Positions 24,760-36,031 of a stretch of DNA of 64,000 nt are shown here, one piece after another. The position numbers and the translations under genes are program-made. Under the pieces are notes generated by a model. The model searched no databases and was not told the origin of the DNA. It saw only the letters and a program-made list of their open reading frames with translations. Position 1 is the stretch's first letter. Each line of letters opens with the position of its first letter. Source of the DNA: Voacanga thouarsii (Eukaryota > Streptophyta > Magnoliopsida > Gentianales > Apocynaceae); contig JANUWF010001477.1 in assembly GCA_026120185.1 (NCBI GenBank), forward strand, positions 806,001 through 870,000, given 5' to 3'.

Positions 24760-25090
24760 CTCTATACTAGCCTTTGGTTAGTCTGGGGATATCTCTTAGC
24801 AGGTGGCCACCTCCGAGAGGTTGACTCTTTTTTATCAGGGCGTCAGTATAGGAGGTTGTGTCGTCCTCAGCTAGTGACGGGGTTCTAGTAGAAGCGACAG
24901 CTAGAAGTGGGACAGCCGGATTAGATTGAGTGAGAGATGGAGAAGAATCTCACTCAGTAAGATGTACACCTATCAGGTGTTTGGGATCAAGTGCTTCACA
25001 GAAGTGAGAGCCATCTCTGTGCCCTTTCACCACCTGACGAGGGTCATGTGCTTCACCTAGCATGAGAGCCACGTCTATGCCCTGTCACAC
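24760..25090 (+). repeat. GC-rich conserved core of F
   Basis: The plus-strand counterpart of the G core. It includes the GAGAATCTCACTC..AAGATGTACACCTATCAGGTG segment and two diverged copies of the AAGCACTT/GTGCTTCAC...GAGAGCCA...TGCCCTKTCAC unit. Confidence 0.7.
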
Positions 25091-26528
25091 TAACCTGGTT
25101 ACTTTTAATTGTTGAACTATTTCCATGGAGCTATTCTAAGGGGACCTTGGAAATTTTATTCGAAGCTTAATATCTTATATGTATTCATATCTTTCCAACC
25201 AAAATATTCTAAGAGCATTTTGCTTCATGACTTCTCACTACTATCTTTCAAGAAGTGAGAATTAAATTTATAAAGAATGCATGATAAAGCTTTTGATAAA
25301 TTGATAGTGCATGCATCATGAAATGTGTTTTATTTTCTTAGCCCAACTCACACGCGGGGCTTACTGAGATAACCAATCTCACACTATTTTGAACTCATGT
25401 TTTTAGGGTACCTCAAGTCTTGGTCAGGTTAGAAGATCAGTAGCTTGAAGTTTTTGTTATGGAATTTCTACGTCCATTTGTTGGATATTTGCTTTGAATA
25501 TTAATTTTATTTGGGAACTTTTGTATAAGTATTGAAGTTTTTTTAATTAATTTTTCCTTAGACTTTCTTTAAAATTTGAATTTCTTTTACTCTTTCGTCA
25601 TAAAGACCCCTAGTCCAAAGGACGAGGCGGCATCCCCGACCCATTTTAGGTTACATAAATAGGTGGGGTGTTACACTCAAGAGCACCAAGAAACCTTCTA
25701 AGTGAAGATCAATGCCTTTATTGAAGGGAAAACAAGCATCTTGAAGAAGGATTTCAAGAGCAAGAAAAAGCCTCACTTGTCTAAGAGTTTTCACTTCTTT
25801 CTCATTATAATTTTGTTTTGATTATGTTGAGCTATATAGATTGATATTATATTCAAAGGGATGAGTCTTTATTTTGGTAGATATTAAACTCCTTTTTGGT
25901 TTATTGAAATCTTATTCTAAGCATTCAATCACTTGTTTTGATTTGTGTTGATTGATTAATTAGGTTTTCTTTATTCTAATGATTTTGAGAGATGGAGTTG
26001 GGATTTGGGAGCTTATTTGATTGATTTATTCCATTAGCTTTCCTTTAATTAACATGAGAGAGGGGTTGGAAAAAGAGATCTTAGTGATTGAAGGGTTATG
26101 ATGTTGCCTAGAGATGGATAGCAATTCTCCCAAATTGTAATAGGTTATTGATTTTAATACTCCTTTAGTTTTCATTAGTGAGAAAAAGATACTCATTAGC
26201 TGGGCTAATAGTAAAAGGCTCATAACTCAAAAGAGAGTGAGTCTTATTTGAGACCTACCCTTTGTACTAAATTTGGATTGTTAATTAGCTAAATTGGATA
26301 TTTGATGTTTAGCTTGATTTTGAGAGATTCCTCTTAATTTCATCTCTTATCTCATTTTCTTATTCTTTGGGTGGTTTTGTGACCTTAGGTGGCATTTTGT
26401 GTGCGTTGGTTTGTGTACCTTTTAGGCAAATTGTCACACTTGTTTATACCTTTGATTTGTTAGCCAAACAATGAAATGAAAGCATAGTAAAAGTTCTTGC
26501 CGCTTAACTTGAGATTCTTTGATACTTA

Positions 26529-28107
26529 TGATAATTGTTCGTATGCATCTTTTGCATATCAATTGTGCTTTAAAATATTGAGAATTTGCTATAGATTGCT
26601 ATTTATCCCCTTATTTTCTCCTTATTTAATGTAGGTTGTGATGATTTGAAGTTAGATGTGGATTTAAGGAGAAAAAAGACAAAAAAATAGCTTAACTGAA
26701 GCTACACAGTATCATCAAGGTCACTATGCACGTAATCGTGCATCACCTGAATTTCAATGTAAAGATACTGGGAGTCCATGGCACTGTGCCTAACATCATG
26801 CATGTCACCTTGCATTATCAAAATTTAGAAATGTCAAGATTTCTGGGAGTTAATACTACCATACACTTCACCTTCCATGCCATCGTGCACGATTACAACA
26901 CATAATGATATCAAGTCACACAATGTCGTTTTAAGCCGATCTAACGAATGGAATGCATGCATTCTACAATTTTTAGGGCTTTTTGAAAAAGAATATATAA
27001 ATACTCTCTATTTGGGTTATTTGACAGAGAGAGCGACACAAAATACAATAGATAGAACCCCTTAAAAACATCAAGGAGAGTTACGAAAGAAGATCAATGC
27101 AAGATTGGAGAAGAAGATGAACACCTCAAAGTAGATTCAAAGTAGAAAAATAGCACTAGTCCATGAGTCTTCTTTTTCTTCTATTTTGTATATTTCATTT
27201 GAGGATGTTAATATTACTTGGATTTAATTGTAATTAAAGCGTTATACTCTAATTTGATTATGTATTTGATTATTATTTTGGCTTATTTAATCTTATTTGA
27301 GTATTTTATCACTTGGGTTTGATTGATTGGATTGATTGATTAGGTTATTCTATTATATTGAATTTGAGAAAGGATGTATGAAATGGATACCATTTATATT
27401 GATTCAATAGATTTGCTTTCCCTTGATGAGTTTGAGATAGGATTTGAGGGATTAGAAATTTGTGATAGATGGGGTTGTTGGGTCACCCAGAGATAGGGAT
27501 TTGACACCATCTGGCTTGAGATTTAGGGATATTTAATTTATATACATCATTAGGTTTAATTTGTATGATAGAAAAATCTATGAATTGGGCTAAAGGATAG
27601 AGAATTTATTACTTGATAAAAAGTGAGTTTTATAATATTAAGGGATCCTTGCCAATACTTGAATTTTGATTTAATTAATAGAGTGATATTTGATACATGA
27701 TTATTATTTGGAACATTTCACTTTGGTTGCATGTCTAATTTCTTTTTCTTACTTTATCTTGTCCATGTGATCTTTTAGACTCTGCCTTATGAATTAGGTT
27801 GGTGTATTTTTGTTGTGATCCTTATTAGTAGTTAGTTATAATTAGTAATAACTAGTAATTATTTTCTCTGTTTTAGTTGATTAAACAATGAGATGAAATT
27901 GGAAGTAAGGATAGTTGATGTCTTTCCCCCAAGGATCTTCAATACTTACCAACTAAACTTTATGCTACATAATGGACATACTTGCCCAAATGTGTGTGTA
28001 TTTGAATTAAATTGGTATTTTAAATTATAACTTGATTAAGTATTAGATACAATCCTATAGTGCACTACTATATGCATAAATGTAAAACTCGCACATAACA
28101 CACATCA
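26529..28107 (+). mobile_element. Solo LTR in the A LTR
   Basis: 1,579 bp from TGATAATTGTTCG to AACACACATCA, flanked by perfect ACTTA copies (26,524-26,528 and 28,108-28,112). Across the insertion the A LTR sequence rejoins and aligns with the B LTR (TACTTA then CCATTATAACTCTACG). No interior, primer site or second LTR is present, so it is a solo LTR of another Athila/Tat-type family. TATA box TATATAAATA lies at 26,994-27,003. Upstream, 26,700-26,900 is dense in TGCAC/GTGCA palindromes such as ATCGTGCACGATT. Confidence 0.85.
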
Positions 28108-28264
28108 ACTTACCATTATAACTCTACGTTACACAATAGGTATGCTTGCCTATATGTGTATTGTGTGAGTAATTTTGATATTTTAATTCACAACTTGATT
28201 GTTTTAGATGATTTTATGACAATACTTCATAACAGAAGCACATACACACAAAGCACGCATATGA

Positions 28265-28282
28265 TGTTGATGCTGAATTGGT
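28265..28282 (+). pseudogene. Copia fragment 1 (protease active-site lead-in)
   Basis: The few codons after the A LTR read DAELVI, and the next copia piece, after element E, opens DTSASDH. Together they match the copia pattern W(I/V)IDTGASDH at the aspartic-protease active site (DTSA here for DTGA or DSGA). The piece is very short and the call relies on frame continuity across E. Confidence 0.5.
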
Positions 28283-31200
28283 TATATAATGTGTTAGATA
28301 TTTCAGTCGAGATTATGGTTTAAGGATTAATAAAAATAGTGATAATGTTCCAGGATTGTGTTGTGGATAATTCAAAGGGATTTTTGATTGCGAATTAAGA
28401 AAAACTGATACAGAATTTAGAAATTTTGAGAAACACCAAAATGCTCAATTTAATATGTAGATCACATTGGTAGAATAAAAAGTTTTTTCAACTATAGATG
28501 AATAGTAACATTAACTACAGTTATTTTTGGAAAACCTAGTTAACTATGGTCAAGACAAAAATAGATAATAGGTTTTAATTATATATAATGTTGGTGGGCT
28601 ATTTAATCAATAGATTTGAGTTAATTTAGCCCACAAAACGAAAGCCACATGGATCTGTATTAATGGTTGTATAAGAAGCCACTTAGACTTATAAGAATAA
28701 TTGTATGAAAAACTACTTGGAGGCTTATGATAGGTTGTATAGATAAAAGATTTGGAATAATATGATTGGTTGCATACATAAAGATGCTACTTGGAGATTT
28801 GTGATCGGTTGCATGAAGACTACATGTGACTATGTGATTGATTACATGAGAACTAAGTGGCTTCTGATGACTAGATGCATGGAAAGACATTTATTTCAAA
28901 AGGATTGGTCACTTGGAAGCTATATGTTTGTAAATTATTGGTTGCTTAGAACCCATGTGGGTTTTGTTGATTGGTTGCATGGATAAGTAGAAATTATATA
29001 AGTTTCTAAAGAATTCCACAAAATTTTTTCGAGTTCTACTAAATTCTCATGGTTTCCAAAAGATTCCATATGATTTTATAATATTTCATAAGGTTCCATC
29101 ATTAATTAGTTGTGCTTAGTCATTATATCACATGACTAAATTTTGGGAAAAGCTAAATATTTCTATAAATAGAAGAAGGAAAGCTGGCGGAAACCATTTT
29201 GGCCACTGAAATTCGGTAAGAAAAGAAAAAAGAAGAGAAATACATAGAAAAGTTGGGAGGAAGAGAGAGAGGGGAAGAAAAAGAAAAGATTAGAAATTAA
29301 TCTACACAAGGTAAAAGGCTTTCCTCCATGAATTAAAGATGTTCTATAGCTTGTGGAGATTATTGTAATGTATATTTTTCATGAAAACTAGCATGATTTA
29401 TGAAATATGCTTGGTGAATAAATGGTTGTTGTGATGTTGTTGTGTTGGAATTGTGTGGTGGTGGAACGGTGGTGTGATTTGCTATGATTTGTATGGTGTT
29501 TGATGATGCTTTGGAGAAGTTATAGAAGGTTGATTATGAATTCATGGAAGAAATGAATAAAAGAAAGAAATGAAGTAGAGAAGAATTATTTATTCGGAAA
29601 ATGGATTATTAATTCATATTCTTCATGGCTGCCGCTCTTTTTGCATTGCATATGTGATGTTACTGCTTTCTTTATGACTGAAACTGAGGAGATTTTATGA
29701 TGTTAAAATGAGGAATGATATGGAATAAGTACTAGTTATGTGCAAAAATGAGAATAGAATACATAGATAATACATTTGGTGAGAAAAAATGAGAATTACT
29801 GGACAAAATAGCAAGACTTTACCTGCAGTAGATTTTTTTCAGTCTGAAGTCTGACTAAAATAACTTTGTAGCTAAAGGTCTAAGAAGAGTTTTGGCATAA
29901 ATTTGAAGTCATTTGGACTTGTAAATAGAAAGTTATGATGAAAACACCAAAGACTGCCAAGCTGTGACGTGATTAGAATGCTAGAAATTTGTATTTAGAA
30001 CTAAACAAAATGGAATAGGGAATTGGTATTCTATAACTGAAAATTATAAAGGAATATCTTAGGGATATTTTGGAACTAATTTGACATCATTTGGACTTGT
30101 GTAGCAAAAGTTATAAGTGAAATACCAAAAAGTGATAAGGTTGTGTAATAATTCATTAGAGAAGAAATAATTGTTTTCTTTCCAAAGGTAATCATAACAT
30201 GTTCAAGAACTTGTTTCCTTTTCGCATTACATGTGAACTAAGAACATAGAGAAATATTTCAAGGAAAACTTCATCATTGTAGGTAGAATGAATTTAGAAA
30301 ATCCTTAGCTTTGTAGTGACGTGCATAGCTATATTTTGGTAATTCTCGAATACGGTGACCTGAAACGGAAGAAGCTCTTAGCTTGTAGCAATATGAATAT
30401 CTATTGAAAGAGGTGAGTTCCTCGATTTTAAAACCTGTTTTGCTAAGTTTTTTTCAGATATAGCAAAATGTTTTCCTGATATGCATAAGTATTTTCCTAA
30501 CATATTCAAGTACCAGTTTTCGGCATAAATTTAAGAACAGCATGAACATCATGAATCTTGAATCCTGTTCTTATTAAAAGCTTGAGCATGTTTTTACTAT
30601 ATATTAAAACCATGTTTCAAGACATTCCTACATGCAATGTATGACTAAAATGACAAATTATGAAAAAGGGGATGGATGACCAACCTTTTCCCTCACTTGA
30701 ACAAGATCATATGTATTATGTAAATATTGAGTACTCAACGAGAGCTTTTCTCTGTGTGCTAGCCCACAATAGAGATTAACAATCCCAAGTAACCTGATCA
30801 GTTTTGGGACTTGTTTTACTCCAAATAGGGCAGTAGGACACTAGTATTAGATAAATTCATAGCGTAAGAAAATTTTCTGAATTCTTGAATTCCTAAATTC
30901 TTGGTGTAAGCACTAACAATTCCTGGTATAAGCACTAACCCTGGCATAAATCATGACTATTTTACATGCATGTACATGAGCATAATTCTTTGAAATTCCT
31001 CTTTTAAGAATTCCTAAATTCCTAAACTAGCATGTTTTCATACAAGAATTTCTGGATTAGTATATTTTCATACAATAATTCCTAAACTAGCATGTTTTCA
31101 AACAAGAATTCCTAAACTAGCATGTTTTGCCTCATAAAACCTAACAAGCTATTTTCAAGAAATAGCACAAGAATTTTATTTCCTGTTTTTCCAGAAAATC

Positions 31201-31685
31201 ATCTGTGAATGTATTCCTATATTTTCTACATAAAATCCAGTCCTCATTACTATTTACATGTTTGCAACAAGTCCAAAAACATTATCTTGTCTACGTTTTG
31301 GAAACTCCTCTTCATAAGTTGTTTTTAGTGGAAAAATACTAGCACACTGCTTCACTGAGCTTTACGCTTATACATGTATTATTTAAAAAATTTTAGAGAC
31401 TAAGGAGTAGCGGAAGCTCGGTGGACTCCCAGAAGCTCATGCTATATCTTCGACCTATGTAGAAGTTCAGGTGAGATTCTATATATGTCTAGCAAACTTG
31501 TTTTTGGACATATGTATTAGAGGCTAGACCTTATATATTCTTTTGATGTTTACTATATTATTTTGTGAAATTTCCATTGTGTGTTGCTTTAAGTTTGTTA
31601 TAAAGACTCCTTATCTGGGAGATTAGAGGGGGTGACATCCCACAAAGATAAAGTCTACTACGCCATAAAAATGCGGGGTGTTACA
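28283..31685 (+). mobile_element. Element E, 3.4 kb LTR-like unit in copia
   Basis: The right end GCGGGGTGTTACA (31,673-31,685) matches the ends of F and G. Shared internal blocks include GAGTACTCAA followed by a CTAGCC segment (about 30,728) and the GAGGGGGTGACATCCCAC block before the end. The left end near TGTTAGATATTTC (28,283) is inferred from where copia sequence stops. The expected flank GATAC is present on the right but I cannot find it on the left, so the left end may be damaged. TATA box CTATAAATAG is at 29,163-29,172. No coding region is seen. It is probably a solo LTR related to F and G. Confidence 0.62.
28630..28990 (+). repeat. Imperfect repeat cluster upstream of the TATA box of E
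   Basis: A TGATTGGTTGCAT-like unit followed by a CTACTTGGAG/CACTTGGA segment recurs five to six times with variable spacing (about 28,665, 28,735, 28,765, 28,803, 28,845, 28,972). Open frames on both strands here are by-products of this repetition. Confidence 0.6.
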
Positions 31686-31802
31686 GATACAAGTGCATCT
31701 GATCATACGATTAGAGACTCTAGTCAATTACAATCTATCCATCCTTCTTCTCAATCCATTATTTTAACGGCTAATAGTACTACATGTCCTATTGTTGGGT
31801 AA
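31686..31802 (+). pseudogene. Copia fragment 2 (downstream of the protease motif)
   Basis: Reads DTSASDHTIRDSSQLQS and on to TTCPIVG, the usual copia stretch after the protease motif. Element B begins at 31,803. GGTAA at 31,798-31,802 is its target copy, and the reading resumes GSITLSNT at 41,099 in the same frame. Confidence 0.75.
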
Positions 31803-33236
31803 TGTTCCAACAAGAAAGTATTATCTCCAATCATCACAATTAATCAAGTTTTACATTAAAATATCAATATTAGTCATACAACACCGCAAATGGGCAAGTA
31901 CCCATATCATGTAGCATAGAGTTTAGTTGGTAAATATCGAAAATTCCATGGTAAGAGACAACTGCCCCTAATTTACTATCTTTTCATTGCTTAGCCAATC
32001 AAAATGTATATGCACAACTATGAATTATAAAGAGAACCAACTAACGCATACACATAAAAGATCATCCAAAGTAAAAAAAGAACCCAAAAAAAATGAGAAA
32101 ATAGGATAAGTTAGGTAATTAAATGGAATCCCCCAAAATCAAATCAAATATCAAATATCTAAATTAGCTTATTAACAATCTAAGGTTGGCACCAATTGGT
32201 ACAAGACCCACTTCCTCTCGAGTTATGAGTCCCTACTCTAAACTTAATGAATGCGTATCTCTATCTCACTAATCAAATCCAATAGGTGTTAAGGTTAATT
32301 ACCTAACTCAATTTAGGAGAAACAATATCTCTATCTCTAGGCAACATGACAATCCTTCAATCACCTTGTTCTTTTCCTTCAACCCCTCTCTCAAGCTAAT
32401 CGAAGGAAAATCCATTGAGTAAATTAACCAATCAAGCCCTTGAATCCTAACCCTATCTCTCAAATTCATTATGATAAAGAAACCCTAATCAATCACTAAA
32501 CACAATTCAAATCTAATGGTTGAATACCAAATAGATTGCAATAAGCTAAAAAGGAAATCATATTTAACAAAATAAAACTCCATCCCTTTAAATACACTTT
32601 AAATCCATAACAACCTAACAAAATCTAAACAAGATTATTAGGAGGGAAAAGGAAAAACTCTTAGATAAGTTGATGCCCTCTTCTTTTTCTTGTAAATCCT
32701 CTTTGAAGATGCCCTTCTTCTCTTTAATGGAGGTCTTAATCGTCTCTTTGAATCTCTCTTAGTGTTTTTAGGGTTTAGAGGTTATTTCTCTCTCCAACTC
32801 TTTTCTTTTCTCCTTTAATAAAATACCCTAAAAGCTATTTATAGCCTAAGCCTAGAAAATAGAAGAACAGTAGCCTCTGCGATATTAATTGATACTTGTT
32901 CAAGTGTACTACCAAGTGTCAATTGCTTACTTTTTTAAAATTTTAGACATTAACTAGAGCCTAATCAATTACCCAGACTGGTGCCAGTTACTCCTAATAG
33001 TTTAGATTTTTTATCCCTAAATTGAACCCCGCTTGTTCAAGATACTATCAGGTGTCGGTTGTGTCTTATTTGGCTCCTTTTTAGTGCTTTTTTACCTAAT
33101 TCCTTCAACAAGCCTTCTCTTAAAAAATCTTCACAAAACAAGACAAAAATAGGAGAAGTGAGTAGTTATCAATTTAAAATCCTAAACAATTATAACGCAA
33201 ATGACATGAAATCAAGTATATTTTAAGTACTAATTA
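31803..33236 (-). repeat. B 3' LTR
   Basis: Aligns to the other B LTR from TGTTCCAACAAG onward but lacks the outermost 22 bp that the 5' LTR has (TGATGTGCGCAG to CTGTATG in plus orientation). TATA box on the minus strand is CTATAAATAG (plus 32,835-32,844). Upstream on the minus strand lies the GGTGCCAGTTA / GGTGTCGGTTG motif cluster (32,880-33,065). Confidence 0.82.
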
Positions 33237-33256
33237 CTCGCTCCCACACTTAAGAT
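33237..33256 (-). promoter_or_regulatory. B polypurine tract
   Basis: On the minus strand, CTTAAGTGTGGGAGCGAG precedes the 3' LTR. This is a decayed AAGTGTGGGGGAG-type tract. Confidence 0.65.
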
Positions 33257-34689
33257 TTTACTTATCCTCAGGTAAATAATCAAAACAATAAGTACCCCAA
33301 GCAAAAATCATCTAAAAATGACATGAAATCAAGTATATTTTAATTACTCTAGTATATTTTAAGTACACTCAAGTATACAAACGACATGAAATTAAGTATA
33401 TTTTAAGTACTCATTACTCAACATGAATGGATTTTTGGCAACAATGACAATCATGAGAAAGAAATTTTTTTTTCTTCTTTTTTGAGATAAGAATGTAATT
33501 CAAGATTACCCAACCAACCTAAATTCGTGTAAACTCATGTATATAAATAGAAAAAATCAAGACCATTGAAGTTGAATTAAATAAGTCTATATTTGTTTAA
33601 CATATTTCATCTCATCCCATAGGTTAAGAATACAAACCAAGTGATTCATATAAATTAGGAATAGCGAGCCAACTTAAGTTCTATGACTTCTAAGGCTACT
33701 GCAACATAAGTAATAAACAAATAATCAGTTTGTATGCTCACTTTTGCTAGATAATATAATTATCTAATAAAAATAGATAAATAAAGATTTTCAGATTTTA
33801 TATTACTCTCATTAGGCTCTCATTTTTTTTTTTTTTAGAGAAAGGTAATGCAAATGCCTAATAAAGATGTGTAATAAAAATATTCAGCTTTTGTATTATC
33901 TTACTCTGTTCTCTTACTGTTTTACCCTAATTCACATTTACTTAAACCCAAAATAAGGACTAGCTAGAAGATAATAAAATATAAATGAATCAAAATTCCC
34001 TAGTTATATTTCATCACAAGTTTTTCACCAATTTTCAAGAAGCAAAGTGTTATAACATTTACTAAAATATAAATAAGGTTAATTCAAATTCTCAAAACTT
34101 AGTCTATATCACATCAAATATACAAATTTACCTAAGAATATTCCAGTCAAAACAAATCTCATACCAAATTTTCATGCCAAGAAAAAAAGAATAACACTCT
34201 TATAAGAGTCAAAATATGCCCCCAAAAAAAAACCCCATTTTTAGAAATAGATCAAAGCCAAGCACCAAGAATAATATAATGAACACTTATAGGAAGTAAA
34301 GTCTAAACATTTTCCCTACACTTAATTGAAAAATGTCCTCATTGGCTACAAATACACATAGAAATTCATCCAACAAAACTTAAATAGATAAGGAAGAAGA
34401 AAGGGAAAATCGATACTTCTTAAATATTAAAGCTCAAATTCCACAAGTGCTTGAAGAGAAAAATGATAGAACATGTTCCACATATTTCCATAGGATCCTT
34501 TCATAATTAAAGAGAAAAAAGATCAAAAAGTGGATCAAATCAAATAGACTATACTTTAAGGAAAATTGACATAATATAAATAAAAGTATTGATATGAAAA
34601 ATCCAAAGAAAGCTATAAAAATATATACAATAGGAGTGTGTAAATAAAATAAAATAAAATGTGTGAAGTCTAATACTGAGGGGATGTGG
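33257..34689 (-). other. B 3' untranslated interior
   Basis: AT-rich, with no gene recognised. It corresponds in place to the A spacer 19,413-20,668. A minus-strand open frame starting near 34,800 begins in the C-terminal tail of the second ORF and then runs into spacer. Confidence 0.45.
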
Positions 34690-36031
34690 GCTGCTAGAGC
34701 TACTGCCATCATATAGTCCATCCGATCCCGCCAGGCTATCAAGTTGAGGAGGGCTGGCAAACATGTCATATAAAATCATTATGGACCTTATACATGTATT
34801 GTAGATCCTCAAGCATCTCTGTTTGCCTTTGCTGGTATTGCTTTAACTCAGTTATCTGTCTATCCTACTTCTTAAATCGCTGCCCGTCTTTAGTGTTCTC
34901 TCTATAAGGAATAAACACAGTTCATCAAACCACCTCTACTAATTCGTGTATATATCTTGCAAATAAGCCACATTTACACGTAGGTTGTCCTGTGTTACCT
35001 AGATCCTACTCTGTACCACTCTCATCTTATTCTAAAAATGGGTTGTAGTTTCAAACTGTCCCCTGATACATCTAGGTCCCCGAGGTGTGTCTGCTACAAG
35101 GGGTTGTAGCTCTGGCTTCTCCTACTAATGTGGCTACTCTTGATATAGTGCCTTTAGTGTCAACTATCTAACCCTCTATCTATCATAGGAAAACCTATAG
35201 ATAATTAGGGTTTCCTTAGAAACTATATTCCTAGTAGAGTTAGTGACTGGTATTTCTCTATAGAGGCACATGAAAAATGGTAGAGGAATATGAGTGATCA
35301 GGAGAAGAAAAATAAATGCTCTAAAGGTGTTGCATGAGGCTGCAACCTTTCTCATATAAGAAATGATTATAGAAGCTAATGGGATACGCTAAGAATGAAC
35401 CATCTTATAAAAAGCATAAAGGTCAATCACCCTACCCTCATTTAGACTACTAGCTCTAAGAGCCATATTGAAGCCTATCAAGTATCTGATGAGCTGGAAG
35501 GGATGGGGCATATTGGTAACCTAAAAGACCATATTAGACCTAGCCTAAGTATAGGAAAGTCCAAACTCCTACTTGGTAGCAGAAAAATTTTAGGCAATTT
35601 CGGAGGTAACCCTCTTGTTGTACGTGCTTATATCTACCCAGCGTCCCTCATTATCTATCCCTAGTCAAATAAATATGTACCTCCCTAACCATGCTGTCTA
35701 CTATCCTTAGAATACTATACCTATTATCTAACATATCAGTGAAAAAAATCCTTCACTAATATGGGATAATAAGAACCAATTAAACCTAATATAGGAGCCC
35801 AACCTATCTGCCTAAATAAGGCTGCTGGATGTTGGTCCTTGTCTAGATTGGTGTCAATTGTCTTCTTTACCACTATCTTATTGTAGAGCCTAGTAATATA
35901 CCACTCCTCATAGTCATCATCAACAAAACATCTAAAAGGGTGGTAGGGTCAATAGTGGAAGAAGGTTGCGAAGAAGAAAAAGTTTCACCCCTTCTTCTCT
36001 TAAATGGAAGCTTGGACATTCTAGGTGGCAT
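34690..36031 (-). pseudogene. B second ORF, putative plant transposon protein (Transposase_32-like)
   Basis: The minus-strand start is MPPRMSKLPFKRRRGE (ATG at 36,031). A frameshift follows, then DDDYEEWYITRLYNKIVVKK, then GWAPILGLIGSYYPILVKDFF, then VREVHIYLTR, the ordered signature also seen in H and A. The C-terminal half holds a polar linker and a Gln-rich, coiled-coil-like tail (ELKQYQQRQTEMLEDLQ) near 34,800. Many stops. Having two copies with matching N-termini (A and B) helps fix the start. The protein's function is unknown. Confidence 0.7.

Larger units (their letters stand above)
21150..25675 (+). mobile_element. Element F, 4.53 kb LTR-like unit in the A LTR
   Basis: Starts TGTAATACCCCAC and ends GGTGGGGTGTTACA, flanked by perfect CTCAA copies (21,145-21,149 and 25,676-25,680). 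Same family as G, opposite orientation. Shared blocks include the segment around AAAATCATAGTATGACTTATTTGAGC (24,550), the GC-rich core (24,760-25,090) and the terminal AAGGACGAGGCGGCATCCCCGAC block. No coding gene or internal LTR pair. A 101-codon open frame at 23,441-23,746 shows no domain. Best read as a solo LTR of a large-LTR family. (TA)n at 21,597-21,655 and 21,810-21,845 and (CA)n at 22,522-22,553 lie inside. Confidence 0.78.
11422..28264 (+). mobile_element. LTR retroelement A, non-autonomous gypsy-like (3' part), inserted in the copia element
   Basis: The 5' LTR and the start of gag lie beyond the window, upstream of the nested CACTA. The visible order is: gag C-terminal fragment (11,425-11,680), leader-like spacer, Transposase_32-like ORF (13,454-19,412), 3' spacer, polypurine tract and 3' LTR (20,685-28,264). 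The same modules in the same order occur in element B on the minus strand, so A and B are one family. Nested insertions are the CACTA at the left edge, G (in the ORF), and F and a solo LTR (both in the LTR). After the LTR, copia-like coding sequence resumes, so A is itself an insertion. The outer target duplication cannot be checked because its left copy is outside. Confidence 0.8.
20685..28264 (+). repeat. A 3' LTR, split by F and a solo LTR
   Basis: LTR pieces are 20,685-21,149, 25,681-26,528 and 28,113-28,264, about 1,465 bp in total. This is close to the 1,434 and 1,438 bp of the two B LTRs, to which it aligns throughout. It starts TGATGAGTGCTTAACA. The 3' end is set at CATATGA (28,264) by analogy with other CATCA ends and may be off by a few bases. 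TATA box CTATAAATA lies at 21,088-21,096. Upstream, 20,855-21,045 holds repeated CCGGCACCT / AGGTGCCAGTTAA / TAGTGCCG motifs in both orientations. Confidence 0.78.

Noticed and set aside
28660..28986. Overlapping open frames on both strands in element E
   Set aside because: Produced by an imperfect repeat cluster (GATTGGTTGCAT units) upstream of the E TATA box.
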